Source: an uncultured euryarchaeote
Lineage (GTDB): Archaea > Thermoplasmatota > Poseidoniia > Poseidoniales > Poseidoniaceae
Assembly (NCBI GenBank): GCA_937881505.1
Contig: CALGEM010000266.1
Span: 1-11,154 of the forward strand
Length of the DNA stretch: 11,154 nucleotides
Direction of reading: 5' to 3'
Each line of letters begins with the position of its first letter. Within the stretch, counting starts at the first letter, position 1. A program made the position numbers and the translations under genes. This document shows, piece after piece, positions 1 through 6,529 of this stretch. The notes beneath the pieces are model-generated. The model worked only from the letters and a program-made list of their open reading frames with translations, had not been told where the DNA came from and did no database searches.

Positions 1-1950
1 CTATCACAACTCTCGCTCGCAGGTCGTGAAGGCTTGGACAACATCGTCATGACGATGAACTGCAACTTGCAACGCCTTGATGGCCCCGTTCGTGGCAACT
101 CCAAAATTGTCCAGGAACTGGAGGGTCGCTATCGAGGTGCGGGCTGGAACGTCATCAAGGTCCTGTGGGGCAGCTCGTGGGACGACTTGTTCGAGCGAGA
201 TACACAGGGACTTCTCGCGCAGCGACTCAACAACCTCGTCGATGGCGATGAGCAACGCTTGATGACCGCCGACGGCGCCACGATTCGCAAGGAGTTGTTC
301 AATTCCGACGGCTTGACTTCGCTGGTCGCCCATCTTTCGGATGAGGAATTGGAAGCCTTGTGCGCCGATGTCGGCGGCCACGACTTCACCAAACTCCACG
401 CCGCTTATGCCCAAGCGACCGCCCACAAAGGCCAGCCGACCGTGGTGTTGATTCGCACCATCAAGGGCTACGGCCTCGGCCCCGCCTTTGCTGGTCGAAA
501 CACGACGCACCAGAAGAAGAAGGCCGACATGGAAACGATGCAGTTCATGCGCACCGACCTCGGCCTTTCGTTCACCGACAAGGACCTCGAATCCTATCCG
601 TACGTCATGCCCGAAGATGTGCCTGACCTGGTGGCCTACGCCAGCGAGCGACGAAATGCGCTGGGCGGCTTTTTGCCCAAGCGCGTGGTGCCCAGCGAAG
701 CGATTTCCCTCCCCGAAGCCAAGGCGTACGCTGAGTTTGACGAGGGCACCAAAGGCACCATGGAGGTCTCCACCACCATGGCCTTCGTCCGTGTGCTTCG
801 CTCTCTGATGAAGGACAAGGCCTTCGGACAGCGCGTGGTCCCCATCATTCCTGACGAAGCGCGCACCTTCGGTATGGACCCGCTCTTTGCAGAGTTCGGC
901 ATTTACCACCCTGAAGGCCAGTTGTACAAACCCGTGGACCACAACGTGCTGATGAAGTACAAAGAGTCCGAGAAAGGGCAGTTGTTTGAAGAAGGCATCA
1001 ACGAAGCCGGCGCAACCTCGACCTTCATCGCTTCCGCCACCTCCTACTCCACCCACCTCTATCCCACGGTGCCCTTCTACACCTTCTACTCCATGTTCGG
1101 CTTCCAGCGCGTGGCCGACCTCATTTGGTCGGCTGCCGACCAGCGAGCTCGTGGTTTCCTCATGGGCGCCACCTCGGGACGAACCACCCTCAACGGCGAG
1201 GGCCTTCAGCACCAGGACGGCCACTCACTCCTGATGGCCCACACCAACCCTGCGGTGCGAGCGTGGGACCCATCCTTTGCGTATGAGTTGGCCACGATCA
1301 TTCGCCACGGTATCGAGGAAATGTACGTCGACAACAAGGACGTGCTGCACTACATCGCCATCTACAACGAAAACTACCCCATGCCGCCCAAGCCAAAAGG
1401 CGTCGATGAAGGCATCATCAAGGGGATGTACTTGCTTCGCGGGGCGCCCAAAGGCGACGGCCCCGTGGTCCGTCTCATCGGTTCAGGCCCCATCATGGTC
1501 CAGGTGCTCGATGCGGTTGAGAAACTCGAAACGTACGGCGTGCGCGCTGAAATTTACTCCGCCACCTCCTACGGCGAACTCCGCCGAGAAGGCCTCGCTT
1601 GCGACCGACACAACCGACTCCACCCCACCGAGGAGGCGCAGAAGCCCTACGTGGAAACGCTGCTCGCTGAACCCCTGCCCACCATCGCCGTCTCCGACAA
1701 CATGGCGGCCGTGCCCGACATGATTCGTCAGTGGGTCAGCGGACCCTACACCGTGCTCGGCACCGATGGCTTTGGCCGCTCCGACACTCGCGAAGCGCTT
1801 CGCCGCTTCTTCGAAATTGACGGCGCCGCCATTGCGCTTGCTGCCATGTCCTCGCTCGTGCGCGAAGGCGAACTCGACGCCAAGGTCTACGCCAAGGCGG
1901 AGAAGAACTTCGCCGTCTCCACCGACCGAGACGACATCGCTTCGCTCTGA
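1..1950 (+). CDS. aceE: Pyruvate dehydrogenase E1 component, homodimeric AceE type (5'-truncated)
   Basis: AceE is the thiamine-diphosphate-dependent E1 of the pyruvate dehydrogenase complex. It decarboxylates pyruvate and acetylates the lipoyl group of E2. The frame is open from base 1 to TGA at 1948-1950 (649 codons visible). The E. coli enzyme has about 887 residues, so the N-terminal quarter, including the GDG half of the ThDP motif, lies off the left edge. Visible landmarks, numbered from the first codon, are NCNLQRLDGPV at 20-30 (the Asn and Gln that help hold Mg-ThDP), DEARTFGM, EGINEAGA, ATSYST, FYSMFGFQR, SGRTTLNGEGLQHQDGHS and VLGTDGFGRSD near the C-terminus. These follow E. coli AceE in order, without frameshift. 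A TTG at 34 can be read as a start, but it lies inside conserved sequence. The stop is 5 bases from the convergent alkyltransferase stop. AceE-type E1 is normally bacterial. Confidence 0.96.
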   Translation, partial: LSQLSLAGREGLDNIVMTMNCNLQRLDGPVRGNSKIVQELEGRYRGAGWNVIKVLWGSSWDDLFERDTQGLLAQRLNNLVDGDEQRLMTADGATIRKELFNSDGLTSLVAHLSDEELEALCADVGGHDFTKLHAAYAQATAHKGQPTVVLIRTIKGYGLGPAFAGRNTTHQKKKADMETMQFMRTDLGLSFTDKDLESYPYVMPEDVPDLVAYASERRNALGGFLPKRVVPSEAISLPEAKAYAEFDEGTKGTMEVSTTMAFVRVLRSLMKDKAFGQRVVPIIPDEARTFGMDPLFAEFGIYHPEGQLYKPVDHNVLMKYKESEKGQLFEEGINEAGATSTFIASATSYSTHLYPTVPFYTFYSMFGFQRVADLIWSAADQRARGFLMGATSGRTTLNGEGLQHQDGHSLLMAHTNPAVRAWDPSFAYELATIIRHGIEEMYVDNKDVLHYIAIYNENYPMPPKPKGVDEGIIKGMYLLRGAPKGDGPVVRLIGSGPIMVQVLDAVEKLETYGVRAEIYSATSYGELRREGLACDRHNRLHPTEEAQKPYVETLLAEPLPTIAVSDNMAAVPDMIRQWVSGPYTVLGTDGFGRSDTREALRRFFEIDGAAIALAAMSSLVREGELDAKVYAKAEKNFAVSTDRDDIASL

Positions 1951-1955
1951 ACCGG

Positions 1956-2231
1956 TCAGTCGATGTGAACGCCTTCTTCGCGCAGCATGGCCCGTTTCTT
2001 TTCCGAGCCGCCCTCTGCGCTGTAGCCCCCGATGGAGCCGTCCGAACGGATCACGCGATGGCAGGGGACCTCAGGTGCATACGGATTCTTTCCGCAGGCG
2101 TTGGCAACGGCCCTAGCCGAGGACGGGTAGCCGATTTGGACGGCGATGTCCGTGTAGGTTCGCACCTCGCCGCGTGGAATGGTTCGGAGGGCCGCCCACA
2201 CCTTTTGTTGAAACGGTGTGCCTTGAGTCAT
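1956..2231 (-). CDS. ogt: Methylated-DNA--protein-cysteine methyltransferase (Ogt/MGMT), single domain
   Basis: This is a suicide DNA repair protein that moves an alkyl group from O6-alkylguanine to its own cysteine. At 91 residues it consists only of the C-terminal DNA-binding and active-site domain. Visible features are GEVRTYTDIA at 21-30 (conserved Tyr26), SSARAVANA at 37-45 (Arg40 in the arginine-finger position of the recognition helix), the active site PCHRV at 56-60 (Cys57) and RSDGSIGGY at 62-70. Having Cys rather than Trp in PCHRV separates it from alkyltransferase-like ATL proteins. The frame extends to a GTG at 2249 that overlaps the upstream TGA, but a strong ribosome binding site (2239-2245) sits 7 bases before the ATG at 2231, so I take 2231. 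The Rieske gene ends 14 bases upstream on the same strand, so the two are probably co-transcribed. Its usual N-terminal ribonuclease-H-like domain is absent, as in many short members. Confidence 0.93.
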   Translation of the reverse strand: MTQGTPFQQKVWAALRTIPRGEVRTYTDIAVQIGYPSSARAVANACGKNPYAPEVPCHRVIRSDGSIGGYSAEGGSEKKRAMLREEGVHID

Positions 2232-2238
2232 GAAATGT

Positions 2239-2245
2239 ACCTCCC
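2239..2245 (-). promoter_or_regulatory. Ribosome binding site deciding the ogt start
   Basis: On the minus strand this reads GGGAGGT, followed by a 7-base spacer and ATG at 2231. It favours that ATG over the in-frame GTG at 2249, which overlaps the Rieske stop codon and would put the Shine-Dalgarno inside the coding sequence. Confidence 0.7.
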
Positions 2246-3310
2246 TCACTTCAATGAGGTTATCATCCGATGGAAGTGGTGAACACCTTGCTCGTGAGTG
2301 GGTGAATAACGCCCCCGCTCATAGGCGGAGGAACGCATGCCTTTCATGCAGTTCTCCACCACAAATTGGTCTTGCAGTTCCACCTTATCAAGTTCTGCTC
2401 CCGCACCTTGGTCGAGTAAATCCGCCCGCTTGACATAACTTCTGAACAACACCTGCGTCGTCTCAACGCTGGTGGGGACGACGATGTTGACCGAAACGCC
2501 CCAAGGATAGACGTTGAACATCATGTTTGGATAAATCCACCAATAGTAAGCAGCGATGTTCTTCCCGTGGTCGGGTGAATCCTCTGGAAGGTCAAAACAG
2601 ACTTCGCCTTCTGCGGCCAGGCCAATCTGTAGCACACCGTGCTCAAAACATTCCGTTGCATACCCGTCGTTGGCAAGGGCGTCATTCAATTCAGGGTGGA
2701 CAAAGGGAATGTGAAAGCCCTCCAAGTAATTGTCAACGTAGAGCATCCAATGTGCGGCGATGTCCCAATCACGGTCTCGAGATGCATCGTACTGGAGTCC
2801 GTCAAGAAACCATCCGATTCGGTCTTGAACGGGCTGAAGCACAGCATTGAGGTCCACTTCAGCATCCATGGTCATGAATTCAAAACCGTTCCAATTCGCA
2901 TGACGGAAGACGGGCAGATGGTCAGCGGCTGTTGGAAAGTTGAGCGCCTCATCAAAGCCGGGCATGTGCTTCATTTGTCCATCGCAACCGAACGTGCGTC
3001 CGTGGTACGGGCACTGGAGCGTTTTCTTGTCCGTCTCTTCATGGCACATGACCATGCCGCGGTGCGTGCAGACATTCGACAGCACACGAACATCGCCACC
3101 ATCGTTTGTCCGAACCAAGGGTTCACCCAGAAGGGTGTCAAGATGAGGCAGCGGAGAGACGGTGGATGTGAATTGCGAATGTCCACCCATGAATTGCCAG
3201 GTGGTTCTGAAGGCGTTGCGTTGTGCTTCAAAGTGAGCCTCGTCCGTGTAGAATTTGGACGGGAGAGTCTTGGCCAATCGGATGTCGGCGTTGACCAACT
3301 CCTCCGACAT
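2246..3310 (-). CDS. Rieske [2Fe-2S] non-haem iron oxygenase, alpha subunit
   Basis: This is the oxygenase component of an aromatic-ring-hydroxylating or N-demethylating Rieske system, 354 residues long. The Rieske cluster ligands are Cys81-x-His83 and Cys100-x2-His103 (CTHRG and CPYHG). The catalytic domain carries YVDNYLEGFHIPFVHPEL at 191-208, whose His200 and His205 fit the mononuclear iron facial triad. The acidic segment LQDQFVVENC at 312-321 probably provides the carboxylate. The C-terminal SAYERGRYSPTHEQGVHHFH stretch resembles the branch that includes choline monooxygenase-like and uncharacterised ring-hydroxylating proteins. The substrate cannot be read from sequence. No ferredoxin or reductase partner is encoded in the window, so electrons must come from elsewhere. 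No clear Shine-Dalgarno precedes ATG 3310, so the message may be leaderless. Its G+C is lower than that of the flanking genes. Confidence 0.92.
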   Translation of the reverse strand: MSEELVNADIRLAKTLPSKFYTDEAHFEAQRNAFRTTWQFMGGHSQFTSTVSPLPHLDTLLGEPLVRTNDGGDVRVLSNVCTHRGMVMCHEETDKKTLQCPYHGRTFGCDGQMKHMPGFDEALNFPTAADHLPVFRHANWNGFEFMTMDAEVDLNAVLQPVQDRIGWFLDGLQYDASRDRDWDIAAHWMLYVDNYLEGFHIPFVHPELNDALANDGYATECFEHGVLQIGLAAEGEVCFDLPEDSPDHGKNIAAYYWWIYPNMMFNVYPWGVSVNIVVPTSVETTQVLFRSYVKRADLLDQGAGAELDKVELQDQFVVENCMKGMRSSAYERGRYSPTHEQGVHHFHRMITSLK

Positions 3311-3426
3311 GAGCAGAATGCTTCGTTCTATTCTCTTGAGCCTTGCGTTGGAGGTACACTCGTGCTCAGAATCGGAGGCACATCAAGAAACGAATCCCCA
3401 TAACGGTGGACTGTGAATGGAACATT
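3311..3426. other. Divergent intergenic region between Rieske and GH1 genes
   Basis: About 116 bases separate the two divergent starts, so both promoters should lie here. Toward the Rieske gene, an A-rich GAATAGAA stretch (about 3324-3331 on the minus strand) sits roughly 14-21 bases before the ATG. That could suit a leaderless archaeal transcript but is a weak TATA match. I see no strong operator-like repeat or convincing TATA/BRE on the GH1 side. Confidence 0.3.
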
Positions 3427-4764
3427 ATGTGGGAGCGATTGCTGCTTGGTGCCCTCGCCGCTTTTGTGGTGTTCAAGGTCACCCTCATCACCTACCGACG
3501 TCGGAAATACCCAGAGCCACACGAGGACTGGACCGCCGTTGACATGAATGCATTGTCCTTCCCGTCCGATTTCCGATGGGGTACGGCTACGGCGGCCCAT
3601 CAGGTCGAGGGTCATCTCGTGAACAACTGGACTCATCATGAACAGCAAAACAACCTCGTGCAAAGCGGGGCGGCCTGCGACCACTGGAATCGGTGGGAAG
3701 AGGACTTTCAACTCATCAGCGAACTCGGGCTGAATTCGTACCGATTTTCAGTGGAATGGAGCAGAATTGAGCCAACCGAAGGTACCTGGAATAATGACGC
3801 CCTTGCGGTCTATTCAAACATGGTTGATAACCTGCTTGAGCGAGGTATTCGTCCCGTTGTAACCCTTCACCATTTCTCGCACCCTCAGTGGTGGGAAGCC
3901 AAGGGCGGCTTCGCTGACAGAGCGAATGCACCACACTTCGTCCGTTATTGCGAGCGTGTGTTTGAGGTGCTCTCTGATCGAGTGGAGACATGGGTTACCA
4001 TCAACGAACCAACCGTGTTTTCCACCATGGGCTATACCTTGGGGATGTTTCCTCCAGGCCACCGTTCGTTGAGGGCCACCCTACGTGTCATGAGAAACCT
4101 TCTGCTGGCTCACGCCGATGTGTACCAGGCACTCAAGAAAATACGTCCAGAGGTTCGTATTGGCATCGCTAAAAACGTCACGCTTTTTGACCCGAAAAAC
4201 CGCTGGAGTCCAATAGATTGGCCGCTTGCACGTCTTCTTGAGTGGTTTTGGAACGGAGCGTGGCGCAGTGGTGTTGAGAACGGAAGGATGTTCTTCGGGG
4301 ATGTTTCAGCGGCGAAGGGGACGCTGGATTTCGTCGGTTTGAACTATTACACTCACGTGCTTGTAGGCCCCGCCTCTGTTTCGCTGCTCAAAATGAAATT
4401 CCCAAAACGAGCTCATGAAGTCGCCACCGAATTTGGTTATCCAATGTATGCCGAAGGCTTGCGTCGCGCCCTTGATTGGCTAGCGCCATTGGGCCTACCG
4501 ATTGAAATCACGGAAAACGGCGTGGCCGACGCGAACGACACATTGCGCACCGAACACCTCAAGCGCCATCTTTGGGTGTTGTCGCAAGCGATTCAGGACG
4601 GCCATGATGTCCGGTCCTACCATCACTGGTCACTCATGGACAACTTCGAATGGGCCGAAGGCTATTCAATGCGGTTTGGCTTGCATCATGTTGATTTTGA
4701 AACTCAGGAGCGAACTCTTCGACCGAGTGGAGCGGTGTACAAGCACATCATTGAGCAGCACTGA
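3427..4764 (+). CDS. Glycoside hydrolase family 1 beta-glycosidase with N-terminal membrane segment
   Basis: GH1 enzymes are retaining beta-glycosidases (beta-glucosidase, galactosidase or related, sometimes transglycosylating). From ATG 3427 the protein has 445 residues. Residues ~5-23 (LLLGALAAFVVFKVTLITY) form a hydrophobic segment followed by RRRK, so the rule of positive charges inside predicts a membrane anchor with the catalytic domain in the cytoplasm. The barrel begins at FPSDFRWGTATAAHQVEG (about 45-62). The acid/base is Glu194 in TINEP and the nucleophile is Glu363 in ITENG, with HHWSLMDNFEWAEGY near 399-413 as expected for the family. Both catalytic glutamates are present, so it should be active. 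An upstream TTG (3343) and GTG (3406) are in frame but would only add a basic leader, so I prefer 3427. Its stop is 5 bases from the convergent cupin stop. Substrate is unknown; a membrane-lipid glycoside is possible. Confidence 0.93.
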   Translation: MWERLLLGALAAFVVFKVTLITYRRRKYPEPHEDWTAVDMNALSFPSDFRWGTATAAHQVEGHLVNNWTHHEQQNNLVQSGAACDHWNRWEEDFQLISELGLNSYRFSVEWSRIEPTEGTWNNDALAVYSNMVDNLLERGIRPVVTLHHFSHPQWWEAKGGFADRANAPHFVRYCERVFEVLSDRVETWVTINEPTVFSTMGYTLGMFPPGHRSLRATLRVMRNLLLAHADVYQALKKIRPEVRIGIAKNVTLFDPKNRWSPIDWPLARLLEWFWNGAWRSGVENGRMFFGDVSAAKGTLDFVGLNYYTHVLVGPASVSLLKMKFPKRAHEVATEFGYPMYAEGLRRALDWLAPLGLPIEITENGVADANDTLRTEHLKRHLWVLSQAIQDGHDVRSYHHWSLMDNFEWAEGYSMRFGLHHVDFETQERTLRPSGAVYKHIIEQH

Positions 4765-4769
4765 GACGC

Positions 4770-5129
4770 TCAAATCCAAACATCGTTTTCAGCGGTCAAC
4801 TCGCTGCCGGCTTCGCCGGTGTTGACCACGCCGCGTGGCTCGACGAGCAGGACCTTGCACTCTTCCTCAGCGTACGGCTTATGCCGCGTCCCTTTGGGAA
4901 CGACGTGCATTTCTCCAGCGTTGAGCGTGATGGTGCGGTCTTCAAATTCGATGTTCATGCTGCCTTCGATGACGATGAACACCTCGTCGGTGTGGCCGTG
5001 GTCGTGCCAGACGAATTCACCCTGAATCTTGACGAGTTTGAACTGATAGTCGTTCATTTCAGCGATGACTTTTGGCGACCAGTGGTCCGAAAAGAGGCTG
5101 AATTTTTCGGCGAAGTTGACAGTGGTCAT
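4770..5129 (-). CDS. Small single-domain cupin protein
   Basis: A 119-residue protein made of one conserved beta-barrel (cupin_2 type). Motif 1 is WHDHGHTDEVFIVIEG at 41-56, with His42, His44 and Glu49 as metal ligands. Motif 2 is AGEMHVVPKGTRHKP at 71-85, with His83 as the fourth ligand. The full metal-binding set is intact, so it probably binds Fe, Mn or Zn. Such proteins range from sugar-phosphate isomerase-like enzymes to small-molecule sensors and dioxygenases, and the sequence does not decide between them. It is the last gene of the minus-strand run that starts at 7630, and its ATG lies 21 bases after the deacetylase stop. A small hairpin with a T-run in that gap (5132-5149) may partly separate its expression from the genes upstream. 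No good Shine-Dalgarno is visible. Confidence 0.9.
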   Translation of the reverse strand: MTTVNFAEKFSLFSDHWSPKVIAEMNDYQFKLVKIQGEFVWHDHGHTDEVFIVIEGSMNIEFEDRTITLNAGEMHVVPKGTRHKPYAEEECKVLLVEPRGVVNTGEAGSELTAENDVWI

Positions 5130-5131
5130 GC

Positions 5132-5149
5132 AAAAGCGACCCCAGTCGC
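5132..5149 (-). terminator. Short hairpin plus T-run between deacetylase and cupin genes
   Basis: On the minus strand GCGAC (5149-5145), loop TGGG, then GTCGC (5140-5136) form a perfect 5-bp stem followed directly by TTTT. It starts two bases after the deacetylase TAA and ends two bases before the cupin ATG. It could be a weak intrinsic terminator or pause site, or simply chance. The short stem and T-run limit confidence. Confidence 0.3.
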
Positions 5150-5150
5150 C

Positions 5151-5948
5151 TTACTTTGCTCTATGCCCGTTGAGTGGTGGTATCCACGAACCTTCTTCTC
5201 GTGCAAAATCGAGCACGTGACAATACAGCGTGCACACTTCTGCCTCGGGATTCTCAACCGACGCCAATTCTGCAGACTCGAGCAACCTTGGGGTCTTTCT
5301 CCACGCTTTTTTGGCGATCATGGACAGAGGAAACCGAAACAGAGCGGGCCCGTTGACCGGCAGGCGCCACCGGGTCAACCACGGGCGCTCAACGACGCCA
5401 GCTTCACGCATTGCTGCCAACACTGCATTCCACGAAGCTCCGCCCGCTTTGTGCTTGACCAACCATGACGGGTTAACCGAGGAGTCCACGAGATATCCTT
5501 TCGAGGCGAGGCAGGCCGCCATCCAGGGCGCGATGTAACCGTTCGGTGCTCGAAAATAAGGTCGAAATGCGCCACCTGCATGCTGTTTCAGCAGTGCCGT
5601 CGACATCTCCAACATCGCCTCAAAACCTTCCGCGTCCTCGCCCCACGCTGACCACGAGCGATGGGAATGGCCGTGGCAGCCCACGCTCAGCCGTTCTGGG
5701 AACCGGTGCAGGGCACGCTTCAACATCTCAGCGAACGACTCCGTTTCCAGAAGGTCGCTGATGACAAAGAGGGTGAGCGCTCCGTCGTGGCCCTCCATCC
5801 AATTGAGCATCCTTTCCCATCCGGTGAGGAAGGCCTCTGAGAGACGGTCGGACGGGCCATCGTAGGCTTCCTTGCTCCGAGTTGGATGGCCTTGGTGTTG
5901 AGGCAGGTGCCTGAAATCGTCGGTGTCGACCGTGAACCAGGTGGGCAT
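5151..5948 (-). CDS. NodB-homology polysaccharide deacetylase-family protein
   Basis: A 265-residue carbohydrate esterase 4-like protein, expected to remove acetyl (or related) groups from an N-acetylated sugar or similar amide. Motif 1 is FTVDTDDF at 5-12, with Asp8/Asp10 as base or metal ligand. Motif 2 is GCHGHSHRSW at 90-99, where His92 and His96 give the H-x3-H metal pair. Motif 3 is RPYFRAPNGY at 129-138, and the late catalytic His is in CTLYCHVLDF (His244). There is no signal peptide or membrane segment, so it appears cytoplasmic, perhaps acting on a nucleotide sugar, lipid-linked sugar or small amide. The frame stays open to 6494, but that part is the shadow of the GNAT gene. The true start is fixed by conserved MPTWFTVD and by GGAGG at 5955-5959, 6 bases before the ATG. 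It begins 1 base after the GNAT stop (TGACATG), implying translational coupling. Confidence 0.9.
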   Translation of the reverse strand: MPTWFTVDTDDFRHLPQHQGHPTRSKEAYDGPSDRLSEAFLTGWERMLNWMEGHDGALTLFVISDLLETESFAEMLKRALHRFPERLSVGCHGHSHRSWSAWGEDAEGFEAMLEMSTALLKQHAGGAFRPYFRAPNGYIAPWMAACLASKGYLVDSSVNPSWLVKHKAGGASWNAVLAAMREAGVVERPWLTRWRLPVNGPALFRFPLSMIAKKAWRKTPRLLESAELASVENPEAEVCTLYCHVLDFAREEGSWIPPLNGHRAK

Positions 5949-5949
5949 G

Positions 5950-6522
5950 TCAGGCCTCCGGCCCAAGGTCAACAAGATGGAGGTGGTGCGGCACGGTGCG
6001 TTCGTTGAATTCAATGCCGATGAACTCCGGCAGTCGTTCGCCTCCCCATGCATTGCAAATAGCCTCGGCCGTCGCAAGACCCGCTTCGTTGTGAGGGTGG
6101 ACGGCGATTTCGACCGTGGTCGTGGTGCTTCGTCCGGCCAACCAGGTGAAGATGGTGTTGACGCACCGTGTTGCGATGCCCTTTCGTCGATGGGCACGGC
6201 GCACCCAATAGCCCAAATTGAAGGCTGCATGAAGGGATTGCAATTCATCGCCCAAGCCCACCAGGCCAACGAATTCATCGGTGCTGGTGGCGTGAACGGA
6301 CCAAAAATGCAGTCGGTCGTTGCCGTTTTGGGCTTCGATATCGTAGAGCATATCGCGCAGTTGTCGGCGAACATCCTCGTTGGGGTCAAGCCACGGAAGC
6401 GCCACCTGCGCTGCTTCAGCATCTTCTTGATAGGCTTCAAACATGGCCACGAGGATGGTGTTCGCCGCAGGACGAAGCAGGAGGTCTTCGTCAACGTGAA
6501 GCTCCGGGGTCACCACCATCAT
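5950..6522 (-). CDS. GNAT-family N-acetyltransferase (RimJ/RimL-like)
   Basis: A 190-residue acetyl-CoA-dependent acetyltransferase. The acetyl-CoA pyrophosphate loop is seen in YWVRRAHRRKGIATRCVN at about 105-122 (R-R-x-G-I-A), preceded by the beta-strand FVGLVGLGDELQ. It is followed by VEIAVHPHNEAGLATAEAI at 137-155, the N-x-x-(S/G) segment typical of RimJ/RimL-type enzymes. These acetylate protein N-termini, ribosomal proteins, amino sugars or antibiotics; the acceptor here is unknown. The frame extends to 6570, but that start lies inside the upstream gene. The paired ATG ATG at 6522/6519 directly follows the zinc-ribbon stop and a GGTGAG sequence, so the start is one of these two (the second has better spacing). 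It sits 7 bases after the zinc-ribbon gene and 1 base before the deacetylase gene, so all three are one transcription unit. Confidence 0.88.
   Translation of the reverse strand: MMVVTPELHVDEDLLLRPAANTILVAMFEAYQEDAEAAQVALPWLDPNEDVRRQLRDMLYDIEAQNGNDRLHFWSVHATSTDEFVGLVGLGDELQSLHAAFNLGYWVRRAHRRKGIATRCVNTIFTWLAGRSTTTTVEIAVHPHNEAGLATAEAICNAWGGERLPEFIGIEFNERTVPHHLHLVDLGPEA
5955..5959 (-). promoter_or_regulatory. Ribosome binding site of the deacetylase gene
   Basis: GGAGG on the minus strand, inside the last codons of the GNAT gene, with a 6-base spacer to ATG 5948. It supports the 265-residue deacetylase start over any longer reading. Confidence 0.7.
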
Positions 6523-6529
6523 GCTCACC

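Noticed and set aside
4..1224. Long open frame (406 codons) on the minus strand opposite aceE
   Set aside because: The plus strand matches AceE throughout; the antisense frame stays open because of G+C-rich codon bias and has low-complexity Gly/His/Val content with no family motif.
2639..3403. 254-codon plus-strand open frame opposite the Rieske gene
   Set aside because: It overlaps conserved iron-ligand motifs on the other strand, has no recognisable domain, and is explained as a shadow frame.
5949..6494. N-terminal extension of the deacetylase frame (182 extra codons)
   Set aside because: This part overlaps the GNAT gene in another frame, and its protein is Ser/Pro/Arg-rich without motifs. 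A GGAGG site and the conserved MPTWFTVD support the start at 5948.
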